A stretch of DNA of 64,000 nucleotides, taken from NCBI GenBank assembly GCA_905182985.1, contig CAJJDN010000149.1, positions 67,099 through 131,098 of the forward strand. The letters are read 5' to 3'. The notes below the pieces were generated by a model. The model saw only the letters and a program-made list of their open reading frames with translations, made no database searches and was not told the origin of the DNA. Position numbers and translations under genes: made by a program. Positions 23,604 through 35,389 of the stretch are shown one piece after another (position 1 is the first letter of the stretch; every line of letters begins with the position of its first letter). This stretch comes from Paramecium sonneborni. Taxonomy: Eukaryota > Ciliophora > Oligohymenophorea > Peniculida > Parameciidae.

Positions 23604-24274
23604 ATGGGTGCATATAAATATTTACAAGAGCTTTGGAAAAAGAAATAATCTGATGTCCTCAGCTTCATCATGAGAATCAGAACATGGGAATATAGATAAT
23701 TACCAGTCATTCATAGAGCAACTAGACCCAGCAGACCAGATAAAGCCAGAAGATTAGGTTACAAGGCCAAATAAGGTTAGATTTTAAAATAATCTTTTAA
23801 AGGTTATGTGATTTACAGAGTAAGAGTCAGAAGAGGTGGAAGAAAATTGTTGATTAGAAAGGGTCTTGTTAAGGGTAAACCTAAGAGTCAAGGAGTTAAT
23901 CAATTGAAACCCACTAGAAATCTTAGATCAGTTGCTGAAGAGAGAGTAGGCAGAAAAATAGGAGCATTGAGAGTTTTAAATTCATATTGGGTGGCTTAAG
24001 ATGGAACATATAAATATTATGAAGTCATCACAGTTGATCCATTCCATCCAGCTATCAGAGGAGATCCAAGAATCAATTGGATTACCTAACCTGTCCACAA
24101 ACACAGAGAATTAAGAGGTATATTTTGCAAATTCTATAATTAATAGGCTTAACATCAGCAGGTAGAAAGAGTAGAGGTCTCAGAGTAAAGGGTCATAGAA
24201 ATAATCAAACAAGACCTTCAAGAAGAGCCAATTATGCCAGAAGAAACAGAATTTCACTCAGAAGGTATAGATGA
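23604..24274 (+). CDS. RPL15: 60S ribosomal protein L15 (eL15)
   Basis: eL15 is a core protein of the large ribosomal subunit. After removing introns 23776-23802 and 24118-24146 the product is exactly 204 residues, the eukaryotic length. The start [17 protein letters not shown], the internal [20 protein letters not shown] and the Arg-rich end are near-universal eL15 sequence. The first intron is 27 nt and contains no TGA, so splicing failure would give nine extra residues without a frame change; its removal restores the invariant KAKQG-YVIYR junction, which shows that it is an intron. Codons are GC-richer than the neighbours, as expected for a highly expressed gene. Confidence 0.98.
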
Positions 24275-24371
24275 TGAAATATTTTGCATATACTCAAGTA
24301 CAATTAAAAATAACAAAAACATCCCCTAATTTATTTTATCATTTTTGAAAATATTAGAAAATAATTTATTT

Positions 24372-25079
24372 ATGAACCAGATTTTCTATCCTCTCACCTA
24401 AGTACATAGAACTTCAAGTAGACAAATTAATAAAGTGGTTTACTATGGCAATGCTTTACCCAAAATAAAACCAAAATCTAACGATCTAAAATAATCAATA
24501 TTTGATTGGTATTAAAAACCTATCTAATTTTAAGGTTGAGACAACTAAATTAAGAACAATTAGAAGAAGTGCTTTCATTTACATCTTATTTTAGAGTTTA
24601 TTCATATCTTAAAATGTTCAAGATAGATCAAATTGGACTACATGAATATTAAGAATTATTATGTAGTCCTTTTGAAGTGGATGTCGAATAGGAACTTACA
24701 AACTTTTATTCTATATAAATTTGCAAACGTCTAAATAAGATTGATCTAAATGCTCATAAGGTATTACATTAATTTTAATAAATTAAAGTACATTCTTGAT
24801 CACATTTATGTGTCTGATTATGAATGGTTATTTGATACCATTACATTAAAAGGGGATGTTGAAGAAATTATTAAATCATTTGAAACTATATCAAATGGCA
24901 CCATATTTACCAATTGGGGAGAATTAGAATCTCATGAAGAAGAAGGATATTTTGAAATTAACCTAAAAAAACAGAAGATATATTAAACATTATCAGAATT
25001 ATTGGTTGAAGAATTTTAGATTGCTATCTTATTAAAGTACTTAATCAATCCTACCTCATAGGTATCGTTAATCTTTTGA
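24372..25079 (+). CDS. Unknown 217-residue protein
   Basis: Two introns (24509-24534 and 24761-24788) connect three short frames into one protein. It has a mixed-composition, folded-looking body: LEEVLSFTSYFRVYSYLKMF, an acidic segment and IIKSFETISNGTIFTNWGEL. It ends at TGA 25077-25079. No family is recognised. Only 37 bp separate it from the nucleotidyltransferase start. I tested joining the two into one gene, but no plausible intron removes the TGA. Confidence 0.62.
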
Positions 25080-25116
25080 AGGTAATAATTACACTTATTA
25101 AAAAAATTTATTAAGT

Positions 25117-27487
25117 ATGGCTCATGTGAGATTTAATTACCTTTCAATTAATTTATAATAAGACTTCATTGATTTTCAATAATTATTTACTCAAGAAACT
25201 AATTAGAAATAATTAATTACAGAACTGAATTTAATTCATTCTTGGAATAAACAGATCTAAATGAATTCCTCATAACATCAAAATTTATCTTAAGAAGTTT
25301 AATATTATTTTAATTAACCAAAAGAATTATTTTCTGTTCCTTTAAAATAAGTACTTAATGGCTATGTTCTTTTTTGTAAATTCATAATTTCCAAAAATTT
25401 ACTTAAAGAATTCCCTTTAACTTAGGTTATTGAAATTAAAAGAATTAAAATAAAATAAGATAAACAAACATAATAATAATTGTAATAACTTTTTAATTTA
25501 TTTAAAAATTAATCTAAATCTAAAATATTACCATCAAATGATTAAAGGTTATTTAGTACAAATAATGAAGAAATAGAAAATAATTTATATGAATTGACAA
25601 GTTAATTTATGAAGAAACTAATGGATGAAACATTTATTGAATTGGAAAATTAGAAAAAATACAAAAAATAAAAATAGAAGAAAGCAAAAAACCAAAAAAA
25701 ACAATATATGAGTGAATGTATATCAAATTGTACAGAGTATCAATAATAACAATAATAATAAGAAATTTAATTCGGAGATGAAGAATGGATTAATGATACA
25801 TAAACAAAAAATCAAAAAAAAAAATAAAGAAGAAAGGAGTAATTATTTTAATTCTATATTGTTAGAAATTAAGACAAGAAGAAACTAAAAAAATTGCCTG
25901 AAATATAATAAGTGGAATCAAGTGAAAGTGCTTAAACGCAATAATTAGAACCTTCAATAAATATTGAAATTTAAAAATAAGAAGAGATCTAAGAACAAGT
26001 TTAAGAGACTTTTCTTTGTACTACAACTTCTACTCATGATGATGATGGAGAATTTATTGAAGTAACTAAAAAGAAATTTAATGGAAAAAAAAAGAAATAA
26101 AATAATAAAAAAGATAAAGAATAAAAAGAAGAGTAAATTTAAAAATAACCAGTTTTATTGAAAAAATCTAATTCTTCATAACAGAATTATTTATCTGATG
26201 ATTATAAAATGGGTAATACAACACCCACAAAAGTTTTATCTTAGAAAAAAGAATAAGAAAGTCCTCCACTTCAAAAACCAGGTTTAGTGAAAAGTGCAAG
26301 TAAAGAATAAAAAACATATAAATATGATTTAGATAAAGGGATACTTGAAAATATATATCAAAATATTTTAGAACATAAGATAAGTAGAGATATCTAATCA
26401 ATGTATTAAAAAGAATAAGATAATTTATTAAAATTCAGATAAGCAAGAGAGATTGCTATATTAAGAGTATAACATATAATAAAAGCTCATTTCTTTTAAT
26501 TTTAAGTTGAGCCTGTTATTTTTGGTTCTTCAAGAACAGGATTAGCTCTTCATGATAGTGATGTTGATATGGTTGTTTTTGGATTACCTGTATTCACAAA
26601 AGCATAATTATTTGATCCAATGAGAAAATTATTGGAAGTTTTCTCATAAATGAAATGGGCTATTAGTTACAAGTATTTAATTATATAATAATTTACAGAC
26701 ACATATTTTAAGCTACAATTCCTTTGATAAAAATTACAATAGATCCTTCTGTTGGTTTTTTAGAATTTGTTGGTAATCCTCTTTATTATATAATGAATCA
26801 TAGAAATATTGAATAAATGAATTTAAAATATGGGGAATTATGTATAGATTTTATTTAAAAATAGCATAAAATATCTAAATTGACATCACTTTTGAGTTAT
26901 AGTAACCATATCCAATGTATGGATTTTAAGGATATCATGTTGGACTTCTTTCAACAGATTATTAACTTTAAGTAGGAAATTCAATTAAAGGATTCACTGA
27001 AGTAGCCATAGTCTTAAAGAAAATATTGAAATAAAGAGGATTGAATGATTCTTATACTGGAGGAGTGAGTTCTTTTTGTTTAACTATTATGTTAGCTGCT
27101 ATTGGTGAAAATTTAACTTTAGGGGATAAATTATTATAATTTTTATAAAGATATGGATGGAATTTTGATCCTGAATTATAATATATCTCCTTACATTCTT
27201 AAGAACCATTTATGCCTATTTAAGATTAAGGAGATAGATTACCTTTGAATATTATTTCACCAATCAATGAAGAAAAAATTCAAATCTATGTGTCTAAAAT
27301 TTAAGAAATTTTATAAGTCTTCAAAGAACTCTATTTAGAATTAAAAGAAAATATTAATCAAATTGCTACAAGTTTACAAAAAAAATTAGATTAAAAGGAA
27401 TTATTATAATTACATTAAACAAATATTGAGAAGCTTGTTGATCTGATCTAATGGCAGAATCAAAATCTTCTTGATAGTCAATTCTGA
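25117..27487 (+). CDS. TRF4/PAPD5-type non-canonical poly(A) polymerase
   Basis: The spliced product is about 773 residues with introns 26673-26698 and 26842-26864. The first ~430 residues are Lys/Gln/Glu-rich and low in complexity. The nucleotidyltransferase core follows: GSSRTGLALHDSDVDMVVFG, containing the GS and the DxD metal-binding pair, then a strand QIDITF carrying the third Asp, restored by the second intron. Next comes the PAP-associated domain with AIVLKKILKQRGLNDSYTGG and VSSF. This is the order of the Trf4/PAPD5 group, which adds short oligo(A) tails for nuclear RNA surveillance or processing. A long charged N-terminus is unusual in length. No RNA-binding zinc knuckle is present, so substrate choice may rest on partners. 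Confidence 0.86.
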
Positions 27488-27590
27488 TATTTATTTATAT
27501 ATTTTGTTTATAAATGAATCTAATTATTATATGATTATTTTTGATAAAATTGAAAACAAAATAGTTTTATTATTAATTTTTCAGTTATAT

Positions 27591-28121
27591 TCATTTAATT
27601 CTGAATAGTTTAATTTGAAATCTTTTTTATTTAAATTCTGCTTTTCTTCTTTCTAATTCTTTAATATAAGGAAGAAGAGGAGCAGTACTTTTTATTAATG
27701 TAAAACCAATTACAATATTATTAAGTTGATTATTAATAATAAGATTGATGAGACTTTCTAATTTTTGTTATTTGATTCTTTAAATGAGATCAGATTAGAC
27801 ATTATTTTTTTAATTTGTTAGAGGAGTGAAACATTAAAATTAAGAGACAGTTTTATTTAAAATTGGTGTTGAAGTATTATTATTATTATTTGTTGATCTT
27901 GAATGATTGTGATTTCTTTTTTATGTGCTTGCCAATTATGATGAATGTTAAATCATTGCAATTTTTTATTAAGTTCTTGGACATTCTTGACTTACAGTTT
28001 TTACTTTTTATTTTACATCGTTTACTTCTATTATTGATGTAAAGATCTCTGGATTTCTTTTAACTATGTGTGCTGAATCAGGTTATCTTCTTCTTTAAAT
28101 TGGAGTCCTATTAGCTAACAT
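27591..28121 (-). CDS. Unknown basic 176-residue protein
   Basis: An intronless minus-strand ORF starting MLANRTPIQRRRQPDS. The first half is Arg/Ser/Asn-rich with a polyasparagine run. The second half has an amphipathic helix (LIQRIKQQKLESLINLIINN) and a short hydrophobic stretch before a Lys-rich C-terminus at TGA 27591-27593. It is convergent with the polymerase gene, 103 bp apart. Function unknown. Confidence 0.6.
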
Positions 28122-28449
28122 AAAATGTTATATTTACTTTATCTAAGACTTAATAAATCATAGAGTTTAGTTTTAGCTGATGTATATTATTCAAATTTAT
28201 ATTGATCATAAAAATGAATGGTTTTCTATTTTTTTTGATAATTAGCCGCTTACGGGATTGATTTAATTTCTATAGCTGATTTTGATTAGATTGTAATAGG
28301 TATTTATGGTCTATGATAAAGTGTAAACTCTTAATTCAAAAAATAATTTCCATTTTGAAGCCTCGATTTCATATTTAATTAATAACGTAATTTTGTTTTA
28401 ATTTGTTTAATTATTAGTTTTGAAGTACTCTTTATAAGGTAAAAAAGAA
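28122..28449. other. Divergent promoter region, no gene
   Basis: 328 bp between a minus-strand and a plus-strand gene start. No coding frame is seen and no motif could be defined. Confidence 0.5.
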
Positions 28450-29024
28450 ATGGAAGAATTATTGATGTTCTCTGCTTAAAACAAATTAACTTTTGTTTAT
28501 AATAGGAACACCTTATAAATTTAGACTGAATTCAAAGTTAAAAATATATCATAGAATATCTTGGAAATTTAAATAGAATTGTCAAATCCTTCGAATTACA
28601 TAATAAAACCAAACAATTTTTACATTTAGAAACAAGAAACAAAGGTTGTAGAGATAATTCAATTGAATTACGTAGATAAAATATATAAAATATATAGGTT
28701 CCTATGAGATTAGATGAAAGAGCAAAAATAATGTATAGGACAATTTAAGAGAATTCAACAACTTCAAGAAAAAATACATAAACAATATATCATTTCTATA
28801 AATACTTTTTTTTTGAGTTATCTTGTCATAAAAAGAATTCTTTGATAGATGAGAGTATGAGTAGTAATTTTACTTAAGTGAGATGGACAGAAGAGAGATA
28901 AAATTAGATAGTGAATGATTCTTTAAGTTATTGGTAAATTGTGAGTCTAACGGTGTCTATAATAGTAATAATAATGGCATTGTTGAATTGGTTATATATA
29001 AAAATATTAAAGAATGATTAATGA
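28450..29024 (+). CDS. MSP-domain, tail-anchored VAP-like protein
   Basis: About 182 residues after removal of intron 28672-28697. The N-terminal ~80 residues fit a major-sperm-protein/VAP beta-sandwich: a start like MFSAQNKLTFVYN, then TEFKVKNIS, IIKPNNFYI and a strand with VVEIIQLNYVP. A short linker leads to a single hydrophobic segment at ~155-177 (IVSLTVSIIVIIMALL) just before the C-terminus, the topology of VAP proteins in the ER membrane that bind FFAT peptides at contact sites. The MSP domain is divergent and I do not see the classical VAP consensus loop, so other tail-anchored proteins remain possible. Confidence 0.62.
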
Positions 29025-29062
29025 ATTAATTTTAATCTTGATTTAAATAAAAATTATTATAA

Positions 29063-30464
29063 ATGTTTTTAGGGTTAAGTAAGATAAGATTAAATTTTGG
29101 AGCAGTTTTGGAATAATATTAATACTTAGTAAGATAAGAGGAAATAGCTAGAGATGAGAGGTAGGTAAACACGGTATGATAAAATAATTAAGGTTAAAAG
29201 ATTGTCTAATTTGATAGAGTGAATGATGAATTGATGAAAACACATTAATAATGGTTACAATATTCAAAGTTTTTGGATGATTTTATAAAAAGAAATTATA
29301 AACCCTAAGAAAATTAAGTTTAATAGACAACTGCAAAATAATCATCATTTTTTAGCTCTTTATTTGGAGGGTCATAGACTGTAAGCATTAAAGATACAAG
29401 ACTATAATCAACATAATAAGATCATAATCGTCCATTTGTATAGTAGATTTAAGGTTTATATGTATTTGGTTCACCAGGATGTGGTAAGACTTATATAATG
29501 GATTTATTTTATGATTAATGTTAAATACCTTAAAAAAAACGAATCCATTTTAATGAATTTATGCTTGATATTTAAAAAGATTTACATAAATGTTCTAGTA
29601 AAGAGGATCCTGTAAGTAAAGTTGGAACTGCTAAAGCTAAAGAATTAAGATTATTATGTTTAGATGAATTTTAAGTTACTGATATAGGTGATGCTTTGAT
29701 TTTAAAAAGATTATTTGAAACAATGATAAATAATCATATGGTATTGGTTGCAACATCTAACAGACCTCCTGAAGATTTATATAAGGGAGGATTATAAAGA
29801 CATTTATTTTTACCATTTATTCCATTTTTAAAGTAATCATGTATTATTCACAATATGGACTCTTAGGTTGATTATAGATACTCTTATGTATTAATTTTCT
29901 ATATTTGCTATTATAGTCTGAAGCTTAAACTGAAAGATTATTAACATATATTAGTCCACTTGATGAAAATGCTGAATAAACTATTAAAGGAGTTTTCAAA
30001 AGAATTAGTGGTACTGATAAATTGTAATCAATTGTTATTAAATTAATAGTTATGAAAAAGAAATAGAAGTTATAGAAGGAAGAAATTTTAAAGTTAAAAA
30101 ATAAGCTAATGGAGTTGCATTATTTGAATATGAAGAATTATGTGAAGATGTTGTTGGAGCATCTGATTTTATAGCTTTATGTAGAAATTATCATACTATT
30201 TGTCTTAAAGGAGTTAAATAAATTAGTATGAGTAATAGAAATGCTGCTAGAAGATTTATTTTATTAATTGATGAAATGTATAATCATAAAACTAAATTAT
30301 ATTGTTCTGCTGAAAGAGATTTAATGAATCTCTTTATTGTTAAAAATAAAGGAGATTAATATGATGAAGAATTTGCACTTGAAAGATGTAGATCTAGATT
30401 AAAAGAAATGTAATCCAAAGAATATCTAGAAACTCCATCTTATTATGATCAATAGAAATAATGA
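29063..30464 (+). CDS. AFG1: AFG1/LACE1-family AAA ATPase
   Basis: AFG1-type ATPases (bacterial homologue ZapE) act in mitochondrial protein quality control, mostly on respiratory-chain subunits. The spliced product is about 436 residues. Introns are at 29888-29916 and 30024-30049, plus a first one best placed at 29165-29200 (36 nt; a 27 nt alternative starts at 29174). Signatures: the N-terminal [16 protein letters not shown] motif, Walker A GSPGCGKT, Walker B LLCLDEFQVTD, a sensor-like [14 protein letters not shown], and the AFG1 C-terminal block [16 protein letters not shown] followed by LIDEMYNH. All are in family order. I cannot judge a mitochondrial targeting peptide; the N-terminus [15 protein letters not shown] is compatible with one. 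Confidence 0.94.
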
Positions 30465-30502
30465 TTAATTTGAGTATATATATATATATATATATTAAAT
30501 AT

Positions 30503-31393
30503 TCATTATATTATTACAAATTATTATTAATTCTTTTAAGATTATTTTATATTTTAACCTTTTATTGATTCAAATGTAACTTTCTTATAAAGTGATGATT
30601 TCATTGATTTATATTTACTACTATTATTACCATTACTACTTTCACTGCATACAGATTTACTCTTCAATATACTCTTAGGTTATTATGTAATCAGTAATAA
30701 ATTATTTGTACCATTATACATCTATCCTAATTTACTCTCATTTAATGAATATCTATTTAACTTATTCATACTTAGCTTTTCTTAGATTGGATTTTTAAAT
30801 TAATCAAATTAATTAGGCACATTATTAGATCCCTATACTATTCTTATTGCCTAATAATCCTATGTTATACTAATTTTCTTTTCTTAAGAATTACCCATTA
30901 CACTTTTTTACTTCTTAAATGTCGAATTTTTACTTACAAAACTTTGAGACTTTTTAGATTATGTGTCTATTAATTAAACTTATTAATTCTTATTTAAAAT
31001 TGGAGATTGAGATTGACTTGTTACAGAATACAAAGATCCTTTTTTACTTTTTTTCTTTCTTTATTTATCTTTTGCCAATTATATATCAAAATTTTAATTA
31101 AAACACTATTCATTTCTTGTTTGTTCTTCTATTGATACTTATTATTAATAATCACTCAATTTCCTATTACATCTATATTTATTCAACGATAAATTAGTAT
31201 CCTGATATGTCTTGAATTTATACTCACTTGAACTAGACTTTATATTCATTATCCTTTTATATACTGAAGTACTAGTTTCTGTTTAGTATGTATCATAATC
31301 TTGTTATTTAAACTTTGGTTGCATTATTCTACAATCCAAATCTAAGGATTATTCATCACTCCTTATAGAATCTGAATTCTCTCGGCTATTCAT
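30503..31393 (-). CDS. Unknown Ser/Gln-rich basic protein
   Basis: An intronless ORF of 296 residues, with many Ser, Lys, Gln and Asn and repeated SQSQSP- and SKS-like pieces, probably disordered. It has no hydrophobic segment and no metal motif. The C-terminal third carries ILKSKSVCSESSNGNNSS, likely phosphorylatable. It converges with AFG1, leaving only 38 bp that contain a (TA)n run. Confidence 0.62.
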
Positions 31394-31912
31394 TTTTAAT
31401 TTTAGTAGTATATAATACAATAAAATATTTTCATATCAGAGTGGTATATATTTCTATTTAGAATGATTAAAATAACTATCATATTATAATTTCTAAGGTT
31501 TTTTTATTTTATCACTTTCCTCTTTTTAAGTGTTCACAATTATAGTTAATCCATTAATCAACTAATCTCAAGCAAAAATTCTATTTACAAAGAACAAAGA
31601 CACTTATGAAAGAGATTTATTTTAAAAGAGTTAATTATTATGATTTCTTAAACATTTTATTTTTTTCAAAATTTGTATCTTCTCAACGATACTAAGGTAT
31701 GCTTAGTATTGTTGTATAATTATTTTTTATTCTCATCCAAATCATTTAATTAATAATTTGCTGAATAATTAATATTTGAAATATATATTATTCTCCCAAT
31801 CATCAAATTCATTTGAGATAACAAAAATCTCTTTAATTACGATACTTAATTTACTCTTAAATTTAATTACATAATGATATAATTTTGATTCATAGTAAAT
31901 TATTCATAAATT
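31394..31912. other. Intergenic stretch between two minus-strand genes
   Basis: About 520 bp. A 49-codon minus-strand frame from 31812 (MNLMIGRIIYIS...) has acceptable composition, but it is too short to call and ends at a TGA. Otherwise nothing is seen. Confidence 0.45.
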
Positions 31913-33032
31913 TCACAATAGAAATTATTCAATCAATTCTTCAGCTGTTTTTTATTTCCCATGTTTCTCTACAAAATTTTTTATTGCAGCCTCTCCTTTT
32001 TGTGGGAACAATTCCAAAAGTTTAAGTATAGTCTCTTCTTATGGAGATAGTTAAATTTTGGGAGGAGCCTTTACAGTAATTGGAATTACACCATCTATTA
32101 AATGTAATTTCCCTGATTCATCCTCTGCATAAATCTAAAATTTTATAAGATATAATGATTTACTTAAAACCTATAACAATATTGTTCATTATTTTTAAAA
32201 TGTTAATCTATGTATGGTATTGAAATCATAACTGATCCTTATTACTCAGGAGCAAGATCTTTAAATTTCAAATTTAAATTCAATCCCTAATTATATATAT
32301 ATGGGTTCTTCCATGTCAGATTACCAATATTTTTAAATTCTAAATTAATTGAAATCTTCTTATTTGGAATAGCTGTGAATTTTGGTATTTTTTTCATCAT
32401 TAATTGAAATTTATAATCAGAGGGAAGAATATTATTAATTGGGTTTTTTAATAAACCTAATTCTTTGAGCTTTTAATCAATAATTTCATTTATTAATTGT
32501 TTTAGTTATTCATTATTTCTAAAATCGATTTAATTTGTATTTTAAGCATTATCAAATTTTTAAACTTTTGCTTAAGTACTTAATATAATTTAAATTCATA
32601 TACCTCATATTTTCAAACTATGGTACAAATTATTGCTATTAATCTTAAATATTAGGTTAAACTAAAGTAGATGCATCTTGATTTTTTTTTTCAGTACTTA
32701 CAACACTCTAATTTAAAAGATTCCATGATTATTTCAAAACATCTTGATAATTCTCATTTTCTGTAACTAATAACTTAATAGAAGTCCATCCTTATTTATG
32801 ATAAGCTACTTTTAACTTTTAAAAAGTAACATCTGAATTTATTTCAGTTACCAAATCAGGATTCTCTATTATTCTAATTTAAATAAATACCTGGATTAAT
32901 GATTGCAAAAAGATAAATATTAGTCAATGTTTTATAACTATTTTTGATTGTTTCAACGAGATTATAGTAATTAGTTACATTTGAAGGCACTTTGTGTATT
33001 TTCTTTTGATAAATAAACTTAATATTTGACAT
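31913..33032 (-). CDS. PB1-FW-UBA-like protein, NBR1/ILRUN-related
   Basis: About 346 residues with introns 32866-32890, 32579-32603 and 32135-32163. The first ~85 residues resemble a PB1 domain: a basic first strand (IKFIYQKKIHKVPSN), then a strand with TSIKLLVTENENYQ. Residues ~200-300 look like the FW (four-tryptophan/Ig-like) domain of NBR1: ISINLEFKNIGNLTWKNPY, then LAPEQQGSVMISIPYI and a closing strand IDGVIPITVKAP. The last ~45 residues fit a UBA-like helix bundle (LLELFPQKGEAAIKNF). NBR1 is a selective-autophagy receptor with the order PB1-ZZ-FW-UBA. No ZZ finger is visible here, and only one of the FW Trp residues is obvious. The function is inferred. Confidence 0.6.
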
Positions 33033-33222
33033 TTATTTAATTAATATTATATAAAATTCATATTTACACTTCTTTTAAAGGTGAAATTTTTAATTAAACT
33101 GAATTTTGTTCCATATAAATAGGAATTTCGTTGTATATGTTATTTATAAGTGAGTTTCTCAATTTATTTGAGTGATTAATTTAGATAAATACAAAATATA
33201 ATTATTTCTGTTAAATTTATTA

Positions 33223-33567
33223 ATGGGAAATTAGATTCAAAAAATCAATCGAAAAATCGATTAATTGTTATTTAAAGCTTATGAATATTTAATCTAGGAA
33301 GAAGAATTATCAGACACAACTGTTGATGCACTTTCATCAGATGATAACATTAATGAAAATTATATAGAAAATTAGTAATAAAAAGAATAGAATTAATGTG
33401 AGGATCAACCTTAAAGTATGAATCTAAATATTAATAAATCGAAAATAATAAATATAAAATCAGATGCTCAAACTATTTTGGGTAATAAAAGAAAATCGCA
33501 ATCATAATTACTTTCTGATAGGAAGAGCAATAAAAAAATTTGTGAAAACAAAGAAAATTGCCTTTGA
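33223..33567 (+). CDS. Small acidic protein with possible N-myristoylation site
   Basis: A 114-residue intronless ORF starts MGNQIQKINRKI. Gly at position 2 with a small polar residue following fits N-myristoylation. The middle is acidic (SDTTVDALSSDDN) and the end Lys/Asn-rich. No domain is recognised. It is divergent from the PB1 gene by 190 bp. Confidence 0.55.
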
Positions 33568-33735
33568 ATTGAAGGATATATGTATTTAACTTTATAAATT
33601 TACATTTTTCTAAAAATAATAGTTTTAAAGAGTTCAGAAATTTATTGATTGAATCAAATAAATATTGTATATTAATAATTTATTTATAGTAAATTGAATT
33701 CATAAATAAATAAGTTAAAGAAATAAATAAATAAT

Positions 33736-34553
33736 TCAATCTTAATGAATAATAATATATTCTTCTAAAAATTGCCTAGCCTGACATTTAAGTCCTTATT
33801 TTTTCTTATAGTCTGATTAATATCTACTTTTTCGATTTTACTATCCAGATAAGGCTGGCATAAATGGTTAGTTTTATTATGGTAAAATTGCATTAGTTTA
33901 TGATTATGAAACAACATTATAAAAATGTTAATAAGATGTTTTTAAATATGGATTTGGTGTTTAATTAGTGTGTCTTTTATAATGAGCTTCTCTAACATAA
34001 TGATCATTTTCTAATTAAGAACTACATGCTCTAAAGTGATTCTTATAAGTTGTCTTTTGAGATATTGGTAAATTTACAGAATGATCAACCTCTATAGGCT
34101 TGAGCATTAAAGTGATGTCTAATGTAACTTTTATATCATACTATTTGGCAATTGTTTAAAGTTTGTTCTATAAGATGTCATTTCTACTATTGGAGAATCA
34201 TTTTTCCAATCTTAGGATGATGGTTTGAAATTTTCAGTTTTCTAAAGATTAAATGATTAAAAATTTCTTTAGTAAGTAGAAGATCTAAAAATTTGATCGA
34301 AATTTGATTAATATTCTATCTTTTACACTGGCTTTGGAGGAGAAGAGTATTTCCACATAAATTCTCTTTTATAATTTGACAATAATAGTTTAGGATAATC
34401 ATAAGGTTATTACACTACCTAACATTTGCATTAACCACATAAACAATCAACACATACACATGTTCCATCAGCATGTGAATAATTTCTTGATTTTTACATT
34501 CTAACATCTTTTATTCTTTATTCTATTGAACTTGTTGATCTTGGTTTCGACAT
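33736..34553 (-). CDS. SAXO-like axonemal microtubule protein
   Basis: About 264 residues with one intron (34119-34141). The N-terminus has the Cys-rich motif typical of SAXO/FAM154 proteins (TCVCVDCLCGQCKC, residues ~32-45). After it come spaced Tyr/Phe elements of the form [T/S]-x-Y-x-x-x-F, such as SNYKREFMWKYS, STYQRNFQSF, TSYRTNFKQ and TTYKNHFRA, like the microtubule-binding Mn repeats. SAXO proteins sit on or in stable axonemal and basal-body microtubules. A ciliated cell would need such proteins. The C-terminus is Gln/Pro/Tyr-rich. The Cys motif plus repeats make the call fairly good. Confidence 0.74.
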
Positions 34554-34771
34554 TTATATTTAGAATAATTTTTATTAAAAATAAATTAACCTCAATGATT
34601 TCATATGAAATTATCTAAGAACTTCTGAATTTTTTTTGGAAATAAAGCATTTTTCATTCAGACTAGTCTGATTATAAATTTTCTATTATATAACATTTTA
34701 TTTTTGATATTAAATATTGATTATTTGATATTCAGTTTCAATAAGATTAAAAATAAATAATTAATATCAAT

Positions 34772-35080
34772 ATGATAGGTCCAAAATAATTATTACTTAT
34801 ACCTTTAGACATATACCAGAATTATGAAGATCAAAGTTTATAATGCTTAGATGATTTTGAAGTCAAAATATAATCCAAGGAAGAATTCTCTACAACTCAC
34901 ATTGTACAAACCCAATCTTCACACAAAAAGATTGAGAAGATTGATAAGAAAGTTTAATTCAATCCAACTATCATTCGCTATTCCTTCTCTAAAAGTGAAC
35001 CAGCCATTAATATTTCAAAATAGATGAAGAAATTGATTCAAATGTAGCCAAATTTAAAATGGATCAACCCTTCACTTTGA
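34772..35080 (+). CDS. Unknown 102-residue protein
   Basis: A short intronless ORF from ATG 34772 to TGA 35078-35080. It carries a hydrophobic start (KQLLLIPLDIYQNY), an acidic patch, and KKVQFNPTIIRYSF, whose KVQF could be an RVxF-type PP1-docking site. That reading is speculative. No family is recognised. Confidence 0.5.
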
Positions 35081-35389
35081 ATATTAAACAAAAATGATTC
35101 CATATATATTTCACTCTTTGTATATTAATATTAATTTAAATTTCATAACATATTGTATTTTTACCAAAAATTGTTCAATTTTAGATGTTGAAATTCGGAT
35201 AAACATTTTATTAAATGCTTTTTATATTTTAATATAGCAATAAATTATTATTTTAATTTTCTACATGAATATCTGAAAATAGATATCAAATACTTATTAA
35301 TAAAGATAAAATTTTTAAACCTTTGATAAGGTTTTTTATGATTTATATCAAATTTTTATTTTAATAATTTATAATAACTAAATTGCCAA
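35081..35389. other. Intergenic, nothing recognised
   Basis: About 310 bp of T-rich then A-rich DNA without coding character, between two plus-strand genes. Confidence 0.55.

Noticed and set aside
25077..25116. Joining the 24372 gene to the nucleotidyltransferase as one protein
   Set aside because: No GT...AG segment of plausible length removes TGA 25077-25079 while keeping both frames.
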